From contig MGOY01000024.1 in assembly GCA_001797275.1 (NCBI GenBank), positions 33,389 through 97,388 on the forward strand: a stretch of 64,000 bases of DNA. The letters run 5' to 3'. The position numbers and the translations under genes are program-made. Shown here in pieces: positions 1 through 9,124 of this stretch (the stretch's first letter is position 1; the number at the start of each line of letters is the position of its first letter). The DNA comes from Clostridiales bacterium GWF2_38_85 (lineage in GTDB: Bacteria; Bacillota; Clostridia; Oscillospirales; CAG-382). The notes below the pieces were generated by a model. That model was given only the letters and a program-made list of their open reading frames with translations. It had not been told where the DNA came from and did not search any database.

Positions 1-1627
1 ACCAGTTTATACCGTCGTCAGAAAGGTAATAATATATATTGGGGGGAAGTGTTACAGCCCAGTCGGTCTGGCGGACAAAGCGAGCTGTGAAGCCTGTTAT
101 TGTGCTTGTTTTCGTCAAGTCAAAAATCACATCTCTATGGGAACCTGCATGGAATTTAAAGAACTGACCGTTGTGTATGCCTGTATTTGATGCTAATATT
201 CCGTCGGTCAGCATTTTTTGAGTAATAACTGAATTGTATTCGCTTTCCGATGAAGGCATCGGTACAGCAGAAATAATCTGAGGTGACAAGTCTTTTATAA
301 GATTAATATTTTTGCTGTAATCAGCTTTGGATGAATTCCAGAATTCTTCCTTTGTAATTGTAGGAAGTACAATATCCGGATATAAGCTGTCTTTTGCCTC
401 CGCATCCGTACCATAACGGTAAACAGCTGCTTCTTCAATCAGATACCAGTCAAACTCGGATTCGGGTATCGAAAATTTAACATAGCATGCGGAAACAGCA
501 TATTGCAGATGGAGCGCATAATTATATGACGTACACTCTCTGTCGCTCGACCCATATACTCTGCCTATTTCAACATAGTTTGTTTTGTCCGAAGAAACCG
601 ATATTGTTACATAATCGGGCAGAGAAATTCCGACTGCGTAGTTATTAAAGAATGATATTTCAAAATCTGCGGCATTATCAACTGTCTTGCCAAGGTCGAC
701 TATAATATCGAGAGCTTCACCGCCCTCAAAACCTACCCATGCACCACTTTCGTACAATGCTTCAATCAATCCACCATCGGTAAGCGTGTTGTTTTCATCA
801 ATAAATTTAATTGTGTCGGCAGTTCTTGAAAGTGTATAGCTTTTACCTTTAGATACCGACATCTGGTTCAATGTACGGTCAACAAGCGCTTTCGAAACAG
901 AATTCAATGCTTCGATTTTTTCGGTATTGGTTGTGCTATCAGCATTATATGCTGCAAGCATACTCTCAAGGAACTGTACATTCTTGTTTCCGCCGTCAAC
1001 ATCAGCGATAACAGACAACTCATCAAGGAAGAGCCATGCCGAGCCTCTTTTAATAGTGAACTTAACATATTGTGCTTTTATATATACTTTGGTTGTCAAT
1101 GTTGCAACCTTTATTGTATCTTCTTCATATTCGGGCATCTTTGCATATCCTGCTGTACCCCATTTCTCGCCATCCTCAGAATACTGGATGTTGATGTTTG
1201 CTGGCGGAGCTATTCCCGCAACATTTGTTGAGAGATAGCTGACTTCAAATCCATACAGTTTGTCATAAACATCGCCGAGATCAATTATAACAGCAAGATT
1301 GTCAACTGCCCAACCGCTGAGCTTTGCATCACTATAACCGGTGCCTGCAACAGCATGAATACCGTCGGTCAGTTCACTGCTGTATGTATCGGGATATGTC
1401 TCTCCCGGTTGGTTATTTACCGTGTATTCTTTGCCGGAGCTTACAACAGTTGCAAACTCGGGTGAGATTTCTTCCGGTTCAGAAACAGTTCCGGAAATAT
1501 CACCGCTTGTTACGGACTCAGAGACTGCTATACTGCTTGTGTCGTTGTTATTCTTTTCACACGCTGTTGTAAACAAGATCAATAGCATGATTATTGCTAA
1601 AAATAGCGTTGTTTTCTTCAAAATCAT
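1..1627 (-). CDS. Predicted lipoprotein with discoidin-like repeats (3' end outside window)
   Basis: An open frame runs leftwards from an ATG at 1627 off the window edge, giving at least 542 residues. A strong GGAGG site precedes the ATG. Residues 1-23 form a lipoprotein signal ending in LFTTAC. A Ser/Thr/Glu-rich linker follows, then three similar segments of about 110-130 residues (approximately 60-180, 270-390 and 450 to the edge) with the pattern of F5/8C (discoidin)-like beta-sandwiches, e.g. ISVSSDKTNYVEIG and NIQYSEDGEKWG. Such repeats in DUF4855-type clostridial surface proteins often bind carbohydrate; that role here is inference. The C-terminal domain is not visible, so the function is open. 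Confidence 0.8.
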   Translation of the reverse strand, partial: MILKKTTLFLAIIMLLILFTTACEKNNNDTSSIAVSESVTSGDISGTVSEPEEISPEFATVVSSGKEYTVNNQPGETYPDTYSSELTDGIHAVAGTGYSDAKLSGWAVDNLAVIIDLGDVYDKLYGFEVSYLSTNVAGIAPPANINIQYSEDGEKWGTAGYAKMPEYEEDTIKVATLTTKVYIKAQYVKFTIKRGSAWLFLDELSVIADVDGGNKNVQFLESMLAAYNADSTTNTEKIEALNSVSKALVDRTLNQMSVSKGKSYTLSRTADTIKFIDENNTLTDGGLIEALYESGAWVGFEGGEALDIIVDLGKTVDNAADFEISFFNNYAVGISLPDYVTISVSSDKTNYVEIGRVYGSSDRECTSYNYALHLQYAVSACYVKFSIPESEFDWYLIEEAAVYRYGTDAEAKDSLYPDIVLPTITKEEFWNSSKADYSKNINLIKDLSPQIISAVPMPSSESEYNSVITQKMLTDGILASNTGIHNGQFFKFHAGSHRDVIFDLTKTSTITGFTARFVRQTDWAVTLPPNIYYYLSDDGINW

Positions 1628-1999
1628 GTCCTCCGATATAAATTTATTGCTCAAATGACATTATAACAAAACAATATCATTTAAGCAATAAAAATTTTCA
1701 TATTAAACAAAATCAGCTTTGAATTAATTAACAAAGTGTTATATTGAATAAAATTTAATTCACAACATTGAGACACCAGTCCCGTCTGCGTATTTATTCA
1801 ATATATCTGACACTGGAATATATATTTTTTCTTCATAATCTAAATATCTGTCTACTGTTGTGTTGCGTTTTTATTGGAATAATTAATTGTGAAATTGTGA
1901 TATCGTAATTAATTATAACGGCGAACATCAAAAAACATCAATTTATAAATAAATATACTATAAGTGCTTGAAATTTAGTTATTTGTTCAAATTGTCCAT

Positions 2000-2028
2000 T
2001 TGATTTTTTGATAAAATTATGATATAAT
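2000..2028 (+). promoter_or_regulatory. Predicted sigma-A promoter for the CarD operon
   Basis: TTGATT and TATAAT are separated by exactly 17 bp, about 130 bp before the first gene of the three-gene operon. The rest of the gap from 1628 to 2158 is AT-rich, with no gene or repeat I can support. Confidence 0.6.
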
Positions 2029-2158
2029 GTAAATACAGTGTATAACTATAGCAGTGTAAGTCCGGTTGTTAAGCTATACGCTTCTTCATTCGAAAGTCAG
2101 CATAAATTAATTTTACCTTAAATTTATGCCAGTGCCTTTTCGATATGATGGAGAGTTT

Positions 2159-2353
2159 ATGATTTACTCACAAATTGATAACGAATATAATTTAAACGGA
2201 ATTTTGCAGGAAGCATCAAAGGCTCTATTTAAAAAGCTTAATGCAGTCAATGATGGCTCTAAATGGAGAAATAGACTGGCAAGCCTTGATGAGAAGAAGC
2301 AAAAATACATTGCTTCTAAATATTATGGAGGTCATATGCCATGGAAAGAATAG
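2159..2353 (+). CDS. Small hypothetical protein, first gene of the CarD operon
   Basis: About 64 residues if translation starts at the ATG at 2159, which has a GGAGAG site. An ATG at 2126 in the same frame has no ribosome binding site. The protein is charged and probably helical (SKALFKKLNAVNDGSKWRNR). Its end overlaps the start of the CarD-like gene by 13 nt, so the two are likely translationally coupled. I do not recognise the family. Confidence 0.6.
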   Translation: MIYSQIDNEYNLNGILQEASKALFKKLNAVNDGSKWRNRLASLDEKKQKYIASKYYGGHMPWKE

Positions 2354-2892
2354 TAGAAAATAAAGTGGATTATCCACATAAGATAAATGAATATGTCGTT
2401 TTTAAAGGAAACGGGATTTGCCAAATTGTCGATATAAGAAGAGAAAACTTCAATAATATCGGTGAAAAAGTCTACTATGTAATGTGTTCAGTTTATAATC
2501 AAAACACACTATTGTATGTACCGGCAGATTCCCAGGAACATGATACTCATATTTTGCATGTGCTTTCAGTGGAAGAAATTGATGCAATTATATCAAGCTC
2601 GGAAGAGCTGCAAAATAAATGGATTGAAAACAGCAAAGTGCGAGCGGTTCAATTTGAGCAGATGATAAACAGTGGCAACAGAGCTGAAGTTTTATGGATT
2701 TTCAAGGCACTGTCGCTGTATAAGCTTGAATTGAAGAAGCATAATAAAACTCTGTATGCAAGTGATGCCCGTATACTTGCTCAGACAGAAAAAATTATTA
2801 TAGATGAATTTGCTTTCGTTTTGAAAATTTCCAAAAGCGAGGTAATACCATATATAATCGAAAAGGTAAAAATGTTTCATATTAATGATTAA
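2341..2892 (+). CDS. CarD-family transcriptional regulator
   Basis: 183 residues. The first 70 match the CarD/CdnL/TRCF RNA-polymerase-interacting domain: a start like KINEYVVFKGNGICQIVDI, then YYVMCSVYNQNTLLYVPAD. The rest is helical, as in CarD proteins. Known members bind the RNA polymerase beta subunit and tune promoter-complex stability. The start is fixed by GGAGG 8 nt upstream. It is co-transcribed with the small gene before it and probably with the 2928 gene. Confidence is good for family and low for target promoters. Confidence 0.8.
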   Translation: MERIVENKVDYPHKINEYVVFKGNGICQIVDIRRENFNNIGEKVYYVMCSVYNQNTLLYVPADSQEHDTHILHVLSVEEIDAIISSSEELQNKWIENSKVRAVQFEQMINSGNRAEVLWIFKALSLYKLELKKHNKTLYASDARILAQTEKIIIDEFAFVLKISKSEVIPYIIEKVKMFHIND

Positions 2893-2927
2893 CAGAACTA
2901 GTGAAGAGAATTCAGGAGGTAACCGGA

Positions 2928-3269
2928 ATGGCAGGAGAAGTTGTCAATCACATTTCATTTGGAAGTGGAATAATAACATTTCAAGACGATAAACATATAA
3001 AGGTCATTTTCAACAAAGATGAAATTAAAGAAAGGACTTTTGTTTATCCCGAAGCATTTATAAAATATCTCGAATACAAGGATAAAGCGTTGCAAAAACA
3101 GGTGAATGAAATTCTTCATACAATAAAGCAAAAACAAGATGAAGTAACAACTTTGTTTGAAAAGGAAAAAGCTGAGCTTCTTGTTGTCAAAATAGAACGT
3201 GTTCAAGCTCTTCAGGAATCAGCAAAAAAACCACCTGTAAAATCCAGAAAACGCATAATAAAAAAATAA
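2928..3269 (+). CDS. Small protein with an N-terminal SH3-like segment and a coiled coil
   Basis: 113 residues from the ATG at 2928, which has GGAGG upstream; a GTG at 2901 is in frame but less likely. The N-terminus (VVNHISFGSGIITFQDD...IKVIF...FVYPEAF) is the beta-rich pattern seen in many small clostridial proteins and resembles CarD/Tudor-like barrels. Residues 55-100 are a Lys/Glu-rich coiled coil. The tail is basic (KSRKRIIKK). It is last in the CarD operon and ends at a strong terminator. It may bind nucleic acid or RNA polymerase; this is inference. Confidence 0.65.
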   Translation: MAGEVVNHISFGSGIITFQDDKHIKVIFNKDEIKERTFVYPEAFIKYLEYKDKALQKQVNEILHTIKQKQDEVTTLFEKEKAELLVVKIERVQALQESAKKPPVKSRKRIIKK

Positions 3270-3274
3270 TTCAT

Positions 3275-3312
3275 AAAGACATGAGAAGCTGTTATTTCTC
3301 ATGTCTTTTTAT
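3275..3312 (+). terminator. Rho-independent terminator of the CarD operon
   Basis: AAAGACATGAGAA pairs with TTTCTCATGTCTTT around a 6-7 nt loop and is followed by T-rich sequence. The near-perfect stem may also act on the convergent lipoprotein gene. Confidence 0.85.
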
Positions 3313-3343
3313 TTAAAGTAACTGATATTAAAATATAAAAATC

Positions 3344-4792
3344 CTATTCACCCCACGAACTTACTTCTGTTCCGTCACCACAAGTAAGAATCAACTTTCC
3401 ATCTTCTATTGTTATATTAATAATATCTGTTTTAGTCGGTGAATTATTTATTTGAACTAAAATACCAGCCTTGTCATTATCAAGTGGTATAAGTTTCATA
3501 TTATAAAAGCTTTCCGGAAAAAATATTCTGGAATACTCAAGATTAATTTCTCCATTATCAACGTCATACGCTGATACACCAAAGGTAAACAATCCCGAAG
3601 TTGGACCATAATCCAAGCTGATAAGCTCATATTCGGGATCATCATCAATATTGCCGCATATGAATTTATCAAAGCTTCTGGTCAGATCAATCGCTTCTTT
3701 GCTTGTTACAAGATATTTCTGAGGCCAAAGGTTGGTTTCTGTATCTCTCGATAGAACATAAAATAGCTGAGCGTCTGTTTTTTCATATAAATCAAGTATA
3801 TAATATTCAATAAGATGGTTGTCGTCAATCCCAATTATATCGTTTGCCTGTTCAGCTGTGAGTGAGCCTTCACGGGCAGTTTCAATACCTATGTAAAAAC
3901 TAAGCGTAAAATATTTATAATCTGAGGTGTTATCGGTTATTCGTATGATAACATTGTCTTTGTAAAGAAAATATGTGTATTCGCCCTTCTGACATTCGAA
4001 CCCTTCATTCTTGAGGGTGTCAATGTATTCTGCAAGTTCATCAGAGGTAACATTGCTGTATTCATAATAGTCGTATTCATGCCTCTCTAAATCAAATTCA
4101 GGCTCTGTAAAAGGAAATGCGCTGCTGCATTCCTCATAATTGTATATCTGCTCAATGCGATTGTAGTCCATTTTACCTACTGTTTTTATAAGATTTTCAG
4201 TTTCACCATCCAGCCATATAACTCCGTCTTTATCAATCCAGAATGACTTTTCTCCTATACAAACATGATAAGCGGTTGAAATATCTAGCTCTTTGTCCGT
4301 TTTTTCAACTTTCAAGCTGTTATAAAAGCCTTCAAGCTCGCTGATAATTGAGGTGTCGTCAGTGAATAGCGCATAGCTTGAAAAGCTGTAATAAATAGCT
4401 GTTTGAACTGCTTTTATCTGACCAAAGTCACTCCCAAGAGTATAAACAGTTCCGTCCTTGACAATACTGCCAGACTCATCTGTGCAATATAATAACTTGC
4501 TGTTTTGAATTTCGAAAACATATTTTTCTTTATTATCTACAGAAAGAATGAGCTTGTTGCTCTTAATTTCGTATGTTCCGGTCGGTAAATAACTCAATGC
4601 CATACTTCTGCTAAATTGAAAGCTTCCGTCATCATTCAATAAAACATATGAGGAATTAATTCCCTCGCCCGATATATATTTCCCAGAAATAACCAGAGAA
4701 TTATCAACTTTGCTTTTTTCGCAGGAGCCAAATATAAGTACAAAGATCATTGTCACCGCTAAAAAAATCATTTTTTTCATTTTTAGTTCCAT
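3344..4792 (-). CDS. Predicted lipoprotein, lipocalin-like N-terminal domain
   Basis: 482 residues. It begins with a signal ending in the lipobox-like IFGSC, so it is probably surface-anchored. Residues 35-110 (GKYISGEG, LLNDDGSFQFSR, TGTYEIKSNKLILS) resemble the lipocalin-like domains of clostridial lipoproteins. The remainder is a large soluble part I do not recognise, rich in Asp, Glu and Tyr. An ATG at 4780 is a plausible alternative start, because AGGA lies directly against the ATG at 4792. It is monocistronic and convergent with the CarD operon. Confidence 0.75.
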   Translation of the reverse strand: MELKMKKMIFLAVTMIFVLIFGSCEKSKVDNSLVISGKYISGEGINSSYVLLNDDGSFQFSRSMALSYLPTGTYEIKSNKLILSVDNKEKYVFEIQNSKLLYCTDESGSIVKDGTVYTLGSDFGQIKAVQTAIYYSFSSYALFTDDTSIISELEGFYNSLKVEKTDKELDISTAYHVCIGEKSFWIDKDGVIWLDGETENLIKTVGKMDYNRIEQIYNYEECSSAFPFTEPEFDLERHEYDYYEYSNVTSDELAEYIDTLKNEGFECQKGEYTYFLYKDNVIIRITDNTSDYKYFTLSFYIGIETAREGSLTAEQANDIIGIDDNHLIEYYILDLYEKTDAQLFYVLSRDTETNLWPQKYLVTSKEAIDLTRSFDKFICGNIDDDPEYELISLDYGPTSGLFTFGVSAYDVDNGEINLEYSRIFFPESFYNMKLIPLDNDKAGILVQINNSPTKTDIINITIEDGKLILTCGDGTEVSSWGE

Positions 4793-4800
4793 TCCTTTCT

Positions 4801-4895
4801 GAGTGATGAATTACATCAGCCATTCGATGTAAAATCTATGATTTTCGATTTTTTCGAATGATCAAATCAATATTCATCTGTTAGTTTTATATTTA
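4801..4895. repeat. Palindromic repeat, copy 1
   Basis: Nested inverted repeat. The outer arms are gatgaattac and ttcatctgttagtttta; the inner arms are cattcga and tcgaatg. It is related to copies at 5941-6043 and 62283-62391. It lies just upstream of the lipoprotein gene, and its left arm is the most degraded of the three. Confidence 0.65.
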
Positions 4896-4981
4896 TAACA
4901 ATGCTGTGAGTTATTATTGTATATATACTATCACTATAGTCTGAGTTTGTCAAGAGGATATATAAGTTGTTAATAAAATTC

Positions 4982-5123
4982 GGGCTCTATAATAAATGTT
5001 GGGGTTGAGTAAGAGCTTTACGAAAAAAATAAAAAAGTAGAGCATAAAACGAAGAAATCCTGTATAATGGAAATCAGTACAAGACCATTAAAGGAGATCG
5101 AGTTTATGCTCTACAATAAATAA
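4982..5123 (+). mobile_element. Insertion-sequence end remnant (possibly ISL3-type)
   Basis: A GGGCTCTATAATAAATG-type start resembles an ISL3-like terminal repeat. An AT-rich promoter-like stretch follows, then AAAGGAG and an ATG at 5106 whose reading frame stops after five codons. This looks like the left end and start codon of an IS whose transposase was deleted. The family assignment is from memory of the end pattern and is weak. Confidence 0.35.
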
Positions 5124-5202
5124 TAACGAAAACAAAGTTTTCGTGCAGATAACTGACAAACCCGCTGAATATTAGCGGATTTTGTTATGTCAAAATAGGA
5201 TT

Positions 5203-5593
5203 TTACCGAAAGCGACGACAAAGCAACAAGTGAGTCAGCAAACGCAAAGAAAACAAATCCTTTTCCTTGCACCAGAGAACAGTTGCTATCTTTTTATGTT
5301 CTGAGTAGCTGATGTACTCCTCGGCTTTGTGGCTTCTGCACATACGGCAATAACGGAGTCCATGCAGCTCTTTCGAGTCCGCAAAGCTTTGCTCAACCGT
5401 TTATTTTCTTCTTGCATACATTTCTCTGCCCTCCTCCGTACGGTTATCGCAATTTCAAAAGATTCAGGAACCTCATCATTCACATATTCAATCAATCCGA
5501 CACGCATTCGGAAACGTAAAAATCCGAAGCAGCTTGATTGTTGCTCCGGATTCCACAAATTCTCTCAGGGTTTCTTCGCTCCAACTATTGACA
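5203..5593 (-). pseudogene. IS1182-like transposase, C-terminal remnant
   Basis: On the minus strand one frame reads TVEQSFADSKELHGLRY followed by YSEHKK-type residues. This matches the conserved end of IS1182-group DDE transposases (ERSFADAKELHGLRYARxRG). Stops and frame changes interrupt the upstream part. A longer open frame overlaps it in another phase at 5286-5558, but it matches nothing I know and is probably spurious. A hairpin at about 5160-5187 followed by T-rich sequence may be the old terminator. Confidence 0.6.
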
Positions 5594-5631
5594 CTGAGTT
5601 TAGAAAATTAAAAAGCATTGCTTTTTGTATT

Positions 5632-5725
5632 TGGTGGGGGAAGGTGTGATTCTAATGTCTCGCAAGCGAGCCACAAGCTTCGTCGCTTCGCTCCTCGTCC
5701 GAATCCTACCTTCCCGGGAATGCAC
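5632..5725 (-). pseudogene. tRNA 3'-end-like fragment in an inverted repeat; candidate attachment site
   Basis: The plus strand reads TGGTGGGGGAAGGTG then tGATTC. This equals the complement of the tRNA-Tyr 3' end at 62655 except for one inserted base. The same block then recurs inverted (GAATCctACCTTCCC) across a GC-rich stem. No complete tRNA can be folded. The 19-nt GCGAGGGTCGAAATAGATG that lies just past the tRNA-Tyr CCA also occurs nearby, at about 5772, in the opposite orientation. It may be an att remnant or a rearranged tRNA edge. Confidence 0.5.
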
Positions 5726-5815
5726 CACAAAAACAAAAACCCATCCTAACGGATGAGCTTCTGTTTTTGTCTGCGAGGGTCGAAATAGATGGTGATTTTA
5801 TTTTCATGATGTCTC

Positions 5816-5943
5816 TTATAAAAACAACAGCATATTTCCGTCCAGGTCGGTTAGCATCATTTCCTGACCACCTCATATAGCTATTTCAGGTGGATTACAT
5901 TCAATACCCGATGTCTTGAATTGCTTGTAGACATCGTCTATAT
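5816..5943 (-). pseudogene. Glyoxalase/bleomycin-resistance (VOC) C-terminal fragment
   Basis: The minus-strand translation DDVYKQFKTSGIE...GGQEMMLTDLDGNMLLFL is the typical last third of a VOC-fold protein. There is a TGA at 5873-5875 where Trp is expected. Its upstream end is cut off exactly where palindromic repeat copy 2 begins, suggesting that insertion of the repeat, or a deletion at it, removed the N-terminal part. Confidence 0.65.
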
Positions 5944-6043
5944 AAAACTAATAGATGAATTACACAAGCCATTCGATAAAAACCGTTAATTTTTGATTCT
6001 TTATCGAATGATAAAATCAAAATTCATTTGTTAGTTTAATATA
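5941..6043. repeat. Palindromic repeat, copy 2
   Basis: Outer arms are tataaaactaatagatgaattac and attcatttgttagtttaatata. Inner arms are cattcgataaa and tttatcgaatg. The outer arms closely match copy 3 at 62283-62391, while the inner stem differs from it. It truncates the VOC fragment. Confidence 0.75.
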
Positions 6044-6075
6044 GATTACTGTCAGATCCGAATACAAAAGATTTT

Positions 6076-6705
6076 TTACAACGGTTTTATCACCTGCTTG
6101 TTTGCGCCATATCCAGATAATCGGCTATCCTTTTTAAATCTATCAGGACTTTTAAAGTCTCCCCATTTGCCGATTTCATTGCCGCTCCAAGAAAAATATG
6201 TTGAACAGGTGGTGCTTATCGGTGCGATACTCCTGATTCGTTCTTCTACGGATTTTCTATCGTCTGTCAGCTCATCATCAACAAGCACATTTCGAATTTT
6301 ACATAAAAATTCTGCCGTTATCAAGCTGCACTATTTTTGCAACCTCCAATTCAAACGCCAGAGGGCTGTCGGACAGAATAGGCACATCCAAAACATGTCC
6401 GTTTTCGACATTGACGTTAATTTTCATTTTATCCGCATCATACCCCGATTTATTGCCAAAATAGTCTGCTAACGGAAGTATTTTTCGGTTACAAGGGTTG
6501 CAGAGAAAACCCCATTTGTCTGTATTCGATCCCGTGTCAACTTGTCCTCAGAAATACACGCCATCATACCGAGACCATTGTCCCAATAATAGCTAATCCA
6601 ACAGAACAACCCGAAATTCGGTTCACCATTTTCTTTGCGTGTACCGTAAAGAAACAATGTCTGTGGACAAAAATTGTTTGTGATTGCTATTCATTTTTTA
6701 CTCAT
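6076..6705 (-). pseudogene. Flavin-reductase-like protein, inactivated
   Basis: Pieces in different frames join into one flavin reductase-like (FMN-binding split barrel) protein: FLYGTRKENGEPNFGLFCW, then GMMACISEDKLTRDRI, then VLVDDELTDDRKSVEERI. The original ATG (6705) has a good GGAG site but meets a stop after four codons. A second break separates the halves near 6330-6470. It lies between a degraded zone and the AlkZ-related gene. Confidence 0.7.
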
Positions 6706-6717
6706 GTCAGTTGCTCC

Positions 6718-7413
6718 TTATCCTTTTATAAATTTTTCAATCTTTTTATGTTCTGCGAAAGGGTTGAGCTTTATAATCTGCGATTTGATTTTTTCATATG
6801 CTCCATCCGGATCAGCATCGGGCAGTGCAACACCGCGCCGGTTCCAGAAATCCTCGACTGTAGTGAAAACCGTGCTGTTCCAGCCGTAGTTTTCACCGTA
6901 TTTGTTTACCTTCTGCATACGTCCGCACATCGTAATGAACATCCGCATCTGTAAATCAACAATCGAACGCTCAAATTTTGAATTATCTTCTTTTGTGAAA
7001 CCACCGAGCTGCTTTATCTCATGGAACGCTGTTGCACCGTTTTCGGATATGATATCGTATATCCTCTTTGCAGTATTGCTGATTTTACCGTCATAATACG
7101 CTTCTTCAAATGTCCCACCATGTCTGCGTACAGCAAGAAAATACGGATACCATTCCTTTGTTATATATCCGCTCGTTCGGAAGAATAGTTTTGAATAAGC
7201 TATATCGTCTCTTTCTTCAAGAACACGCATACGCCATTCCCAAGGGTCTGTCTCCGGGTCACCCGTGTGCCATCTGACAGGCGAGTCTATAAGCTGCTGT
7301 TCCTCCCAAGCATAGGGGATAGCGGCGAATATACCCTTTGAGTTACCGCCACCCATTGAAAATCCACATTCGAGAAGATAAGCGCAAAATTCAGAATAAT
7401 TATTTATTTTCAT
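6718..7413 (-). CDS. AlkZ-related protein
   Basis: 231 residues matching the clostridial proteins annotated AlkZ-related (winged-helix relatives of the YcaQ/AlkZ DNA glycosylases), with DPETDPWEWRMRVLEERDDI and a central YITKEWYPYFLAVRR. The family is shorter than true AlkZ. Whether it unhooks crosslinks is not known. It lies at the downstream end of a long minus-strand gene array, 14 nt after the 7428 gene, and probably shares its transcript. Confidence 0.65.
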   Translation of the reverse strand: MKINNYSEFCAYLLECGFSMGGGNSKGIFAAIPYAWEEQQLIDSPVRWHTGDPETDPWEWRMRVLEERDDIAYSKLFFRTSGYITKEWYPYFLAVRRHGGTFEEAYYDGKISNTAKRIYDIISENGATAFHEIKQLGGFTKEDNSKFERSIVDLQMRMFITMCGRMQKVNKYGENYGWNSTVFTTVEDFWNRRGVALPDADPDGAYEKIKSQIIKLNPFAEHKKIEKFIKG

Positions 7414-7427
7414 CGTCTGATTTCCTT

Positions 7428-8033
7428 TTATCTTCTGTGTCTTTTATTCCATTCGTCAATACGAGTCTGCTTTTCATCCGGATGCCTGACGACATAATCC
7501 CATGCATCGGGAAAGTTGTTTCGATAAAATTCAGCTTTTCTCGTAAATTGATTAATCATATCATTTTTATAGATATAATTTACCAACATATCGAAAATAT
7601 CTTGCTTTTGCCCGTCGGTCAGTGTTTCGAATCTTATGACCCTTACTTCGCCTGTCGCTTCATATTTCAGAATTTCCTCATAGACATCAGGGATGTATTC
7701 GACTCCCTCAACAAGAACCGGATTTTTAGTAACCCATACACCGCGTGTGGATGTCGTTTTAAAGTCGGTGCTTTCACCGCATTTATACAGATATCCACTT
7801 TTGCCTTTATAAAGCATACGAAGTTGATCGGGGAAACGCTCGTCATATCGAATATAACCGGCAGCAGTTACGCCACAGGTAACAAAGTTTACTTCAAGGT
7901 CTCTTATGTAAAACAAAGCATATGCCCGATTCGGGGTCAGATACACCACCGGAGCCTTCTCTCTTTCATTAATCTCAGATTTTGCGCCAATCTCGGCGAT
8001 TCCTGCAATCGAACTACCATGATAGAATGTCAT
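7428..8033 (-). CDS. Hypothetical protein starting MTFYHGSS
   Basis: 201 residues. The N-terminus (MTFYHGSSIAGI, then VVYLTPNRAYALFYIRD) resembles clostridial conserved proteins with an ADP-ribosyltransferase-like or DUF3990-like pattern: an aromatic-His-Gly-Ser/Thr start followed by a Tyr-Leu-Thr strand. I cannot confirm a catalytic Glu, so no activity is assigned. Its ATG overlaps the stop of the fragment upstream by 4 nt (ATGA), a coupling arrangement kept although the upstream gene is broken. Confidence 0.55.
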   Translation of the reverse strand: MTFYHGSSIAGIAEIGAKSEINEREKAPVVYLTPNRAYALFYIRDLEVNFVTCGVTAAGYIRYDERFPDQLRMLYKGKSGYLYKCGESTDFKTTSTRGVWVTKNPVLVEGVEYIPDVYEEILKYEATGEVRVIRFETLTDGQKQDIFDMLVNYIYKNDMINQFTRKAEFYRNNFPDAWDYVVRHPDEKQTRIDEWNKRHRR

Positions 8034-8299
8034 TTATTCAACTCCTGTAAAACTTTATATTTAAGACATATGCTTGCTTTTTTAACGAAATTATCCATAT
8101 ATTTTGTGTTAAGATACTTATATTCCCGTTCAAGATTTACACTAGGTGTCAGATAGAAATCGCAGATCAGGTTAAGCTGCCAGTCGAATGCGGTGTCCTG
8201 AAAGAAGTCAAGAAATTTATTTGGGAAGCTTTGTATGCTGGCGAATATCCGAAATGCTCTGAAATCAGGGTGATTTTTTATGAATAACTTGTCCTGATC
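8030..8299 (-). pseudogene. C-terminal fragment of an unidentified protein
   Basis: An open frame of about 90 codons without a start reads DKLFIKNHPDFRAFRIFAS...FDWQLNLICDFYLTPS and ends in a TGA overlapping the next ATG. A stop lies just upstream of DQDKLF, so the N-terminal part is missing. The sequence is protein-like and in the direction of the array, and looks like the tail of a deleted gene. Confidence 0.5.
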
Positions 8300-8306
8300 A
8301 TATCAG

Positions 8307-8789
8307 TCACCTTTCATAGTCCATACCAAACTCGTCCGCACTGCTTTGAAGGTTAAGCCAGCTTTGCACACGCTTTAACAAATACGGCTGAATCTCCGGA
8401 TATGTAAGTTCTTTCGGCAGAGTATCAGAAAGCATAATTTCGCCGATCTCCATTTCAGGTGGTAGCTCACCGAGTGTTTTCACATCTGCAAAGAATAACA
8501 TCCCGTAAGTGGTCTGTTCATTTTTTGTCACACCGTAAACACTTATCGACTTGATTTCAAATTCGACTGCTCCGGTTTCTTCACGAAGCTCGCGCTTTGC
8601 AGTTTCAAAAACATCCTCGCCATATCCACCACCAGTGGCTTTTTCGCGATGACCACCGGGTATTTCCCATGTGTCACGCTCCTTGTGGCGACAGAAAATC
8701 CATTTTCCACCCAACCTTGCAGCAATGACTGCAAATTTGAGAAGTTCGTCGGATATTTCGCTTTGGTTATGAAAGTTAACAGTTATCAT
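8307..8789 (-). CDS. Nudix hydrolase
   Basis: About 160 residues from the ATG at 8789, which has GGAGAG upstream; a longer in-frame extension overlaps the neighbouring gene and is unlikely. The Nudix helix core is AKRELREETGA, preceded by WEIPGGHREK and a Gly-rich insertion. Nudix enzymes cleave nucleoside diphosphates linked to another moiety; the substrate is not deducible. The start overlaps the stop of the DUF3795 gene by 4 nt. It is the second intact Nudix gene within 1.3 kb. Confidence 0.8.
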   Translation of the reverse strand: MITVNFHNQSEISDELLKFAVIAARLGGKWIFCRHKERDTWEIPGGHREKATGGGYGEDVFETAKRELREETGAVEFEIKSISVYGVTKNEQTTYGMLFFADVKTLGELPPEMEIGEIMLSDTLPKELTYPEIQPYLLKRVQSWLNLQSSADEFGMDYER

Positions 8790-9124
8790 TGATAGCTCTC
8801 CTGTATCTGATTGCATTTGTTCACATACTTCGCTTGATACTCTGCAAGCAACTTGCACGGATATTCACTGCATTCCGAACAGGCGTTGATCCTTCGATCT
8901 AAGCAACATCTCATCCACGGACAGTCTTGGCACAATTTAAAAATATCGTCCGAACGACCGCCTTTACAGTGAATTTTGGACAGTGGAATGTCAAATCCAA
9001 ATTCGTCCCTATAAAACTGCTGTGCCTGTTTGCGTAGTTCATCATCGTTTCTCACAGTGGCGAGATATGTAACACACCGCGAACAGTCGTGACCACAGAA
9101 GCAAACACTGTTTTTCATCAACAT
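8786..9124 (-). CDS. DUF3795 protein (cysteine-rich)
   Basis: 112 residues from the ATG at 9124 (GGAG upstream). Many cysteines follow the DUF3795 pattern: CFCGHDCSRCVTY, HCKGGRSDD, LCQDCPWMRCCLDR, CSECSEYPC. They suggest metal binding. The family has no established activity and often sits beside small-molecule enzymes in Clostridia. It overlaps both Nudix genes, by 7 nt upstream and 4 nt downstream, so the three are one coupled unit. Confidence 0.8.
   Translation of the reverse strand: MLMKNSVCFCGHDCSRCVTYLATVRNDDELRKQAQQFYRDEFGFDIPLSKIHCKGGRSDDIFKLCQDCPWMRCCLDRRINACSECSEYPCKLLAEYQAKYVNKCNQIQESYQ

Noticed and set aside
5286..5558. Minus-strand open frame of 90 codons as a gene
   Set aside because: A different frame of the same strand carries the IS1182-like transposase signature, so this frame is a by-product.
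7338..8156. Plus-strand open frame of 272 codons
   Set aside because: It is antisense to the 7428 gene and parts of its neighbours, with no ribosome site or recognisable domain.
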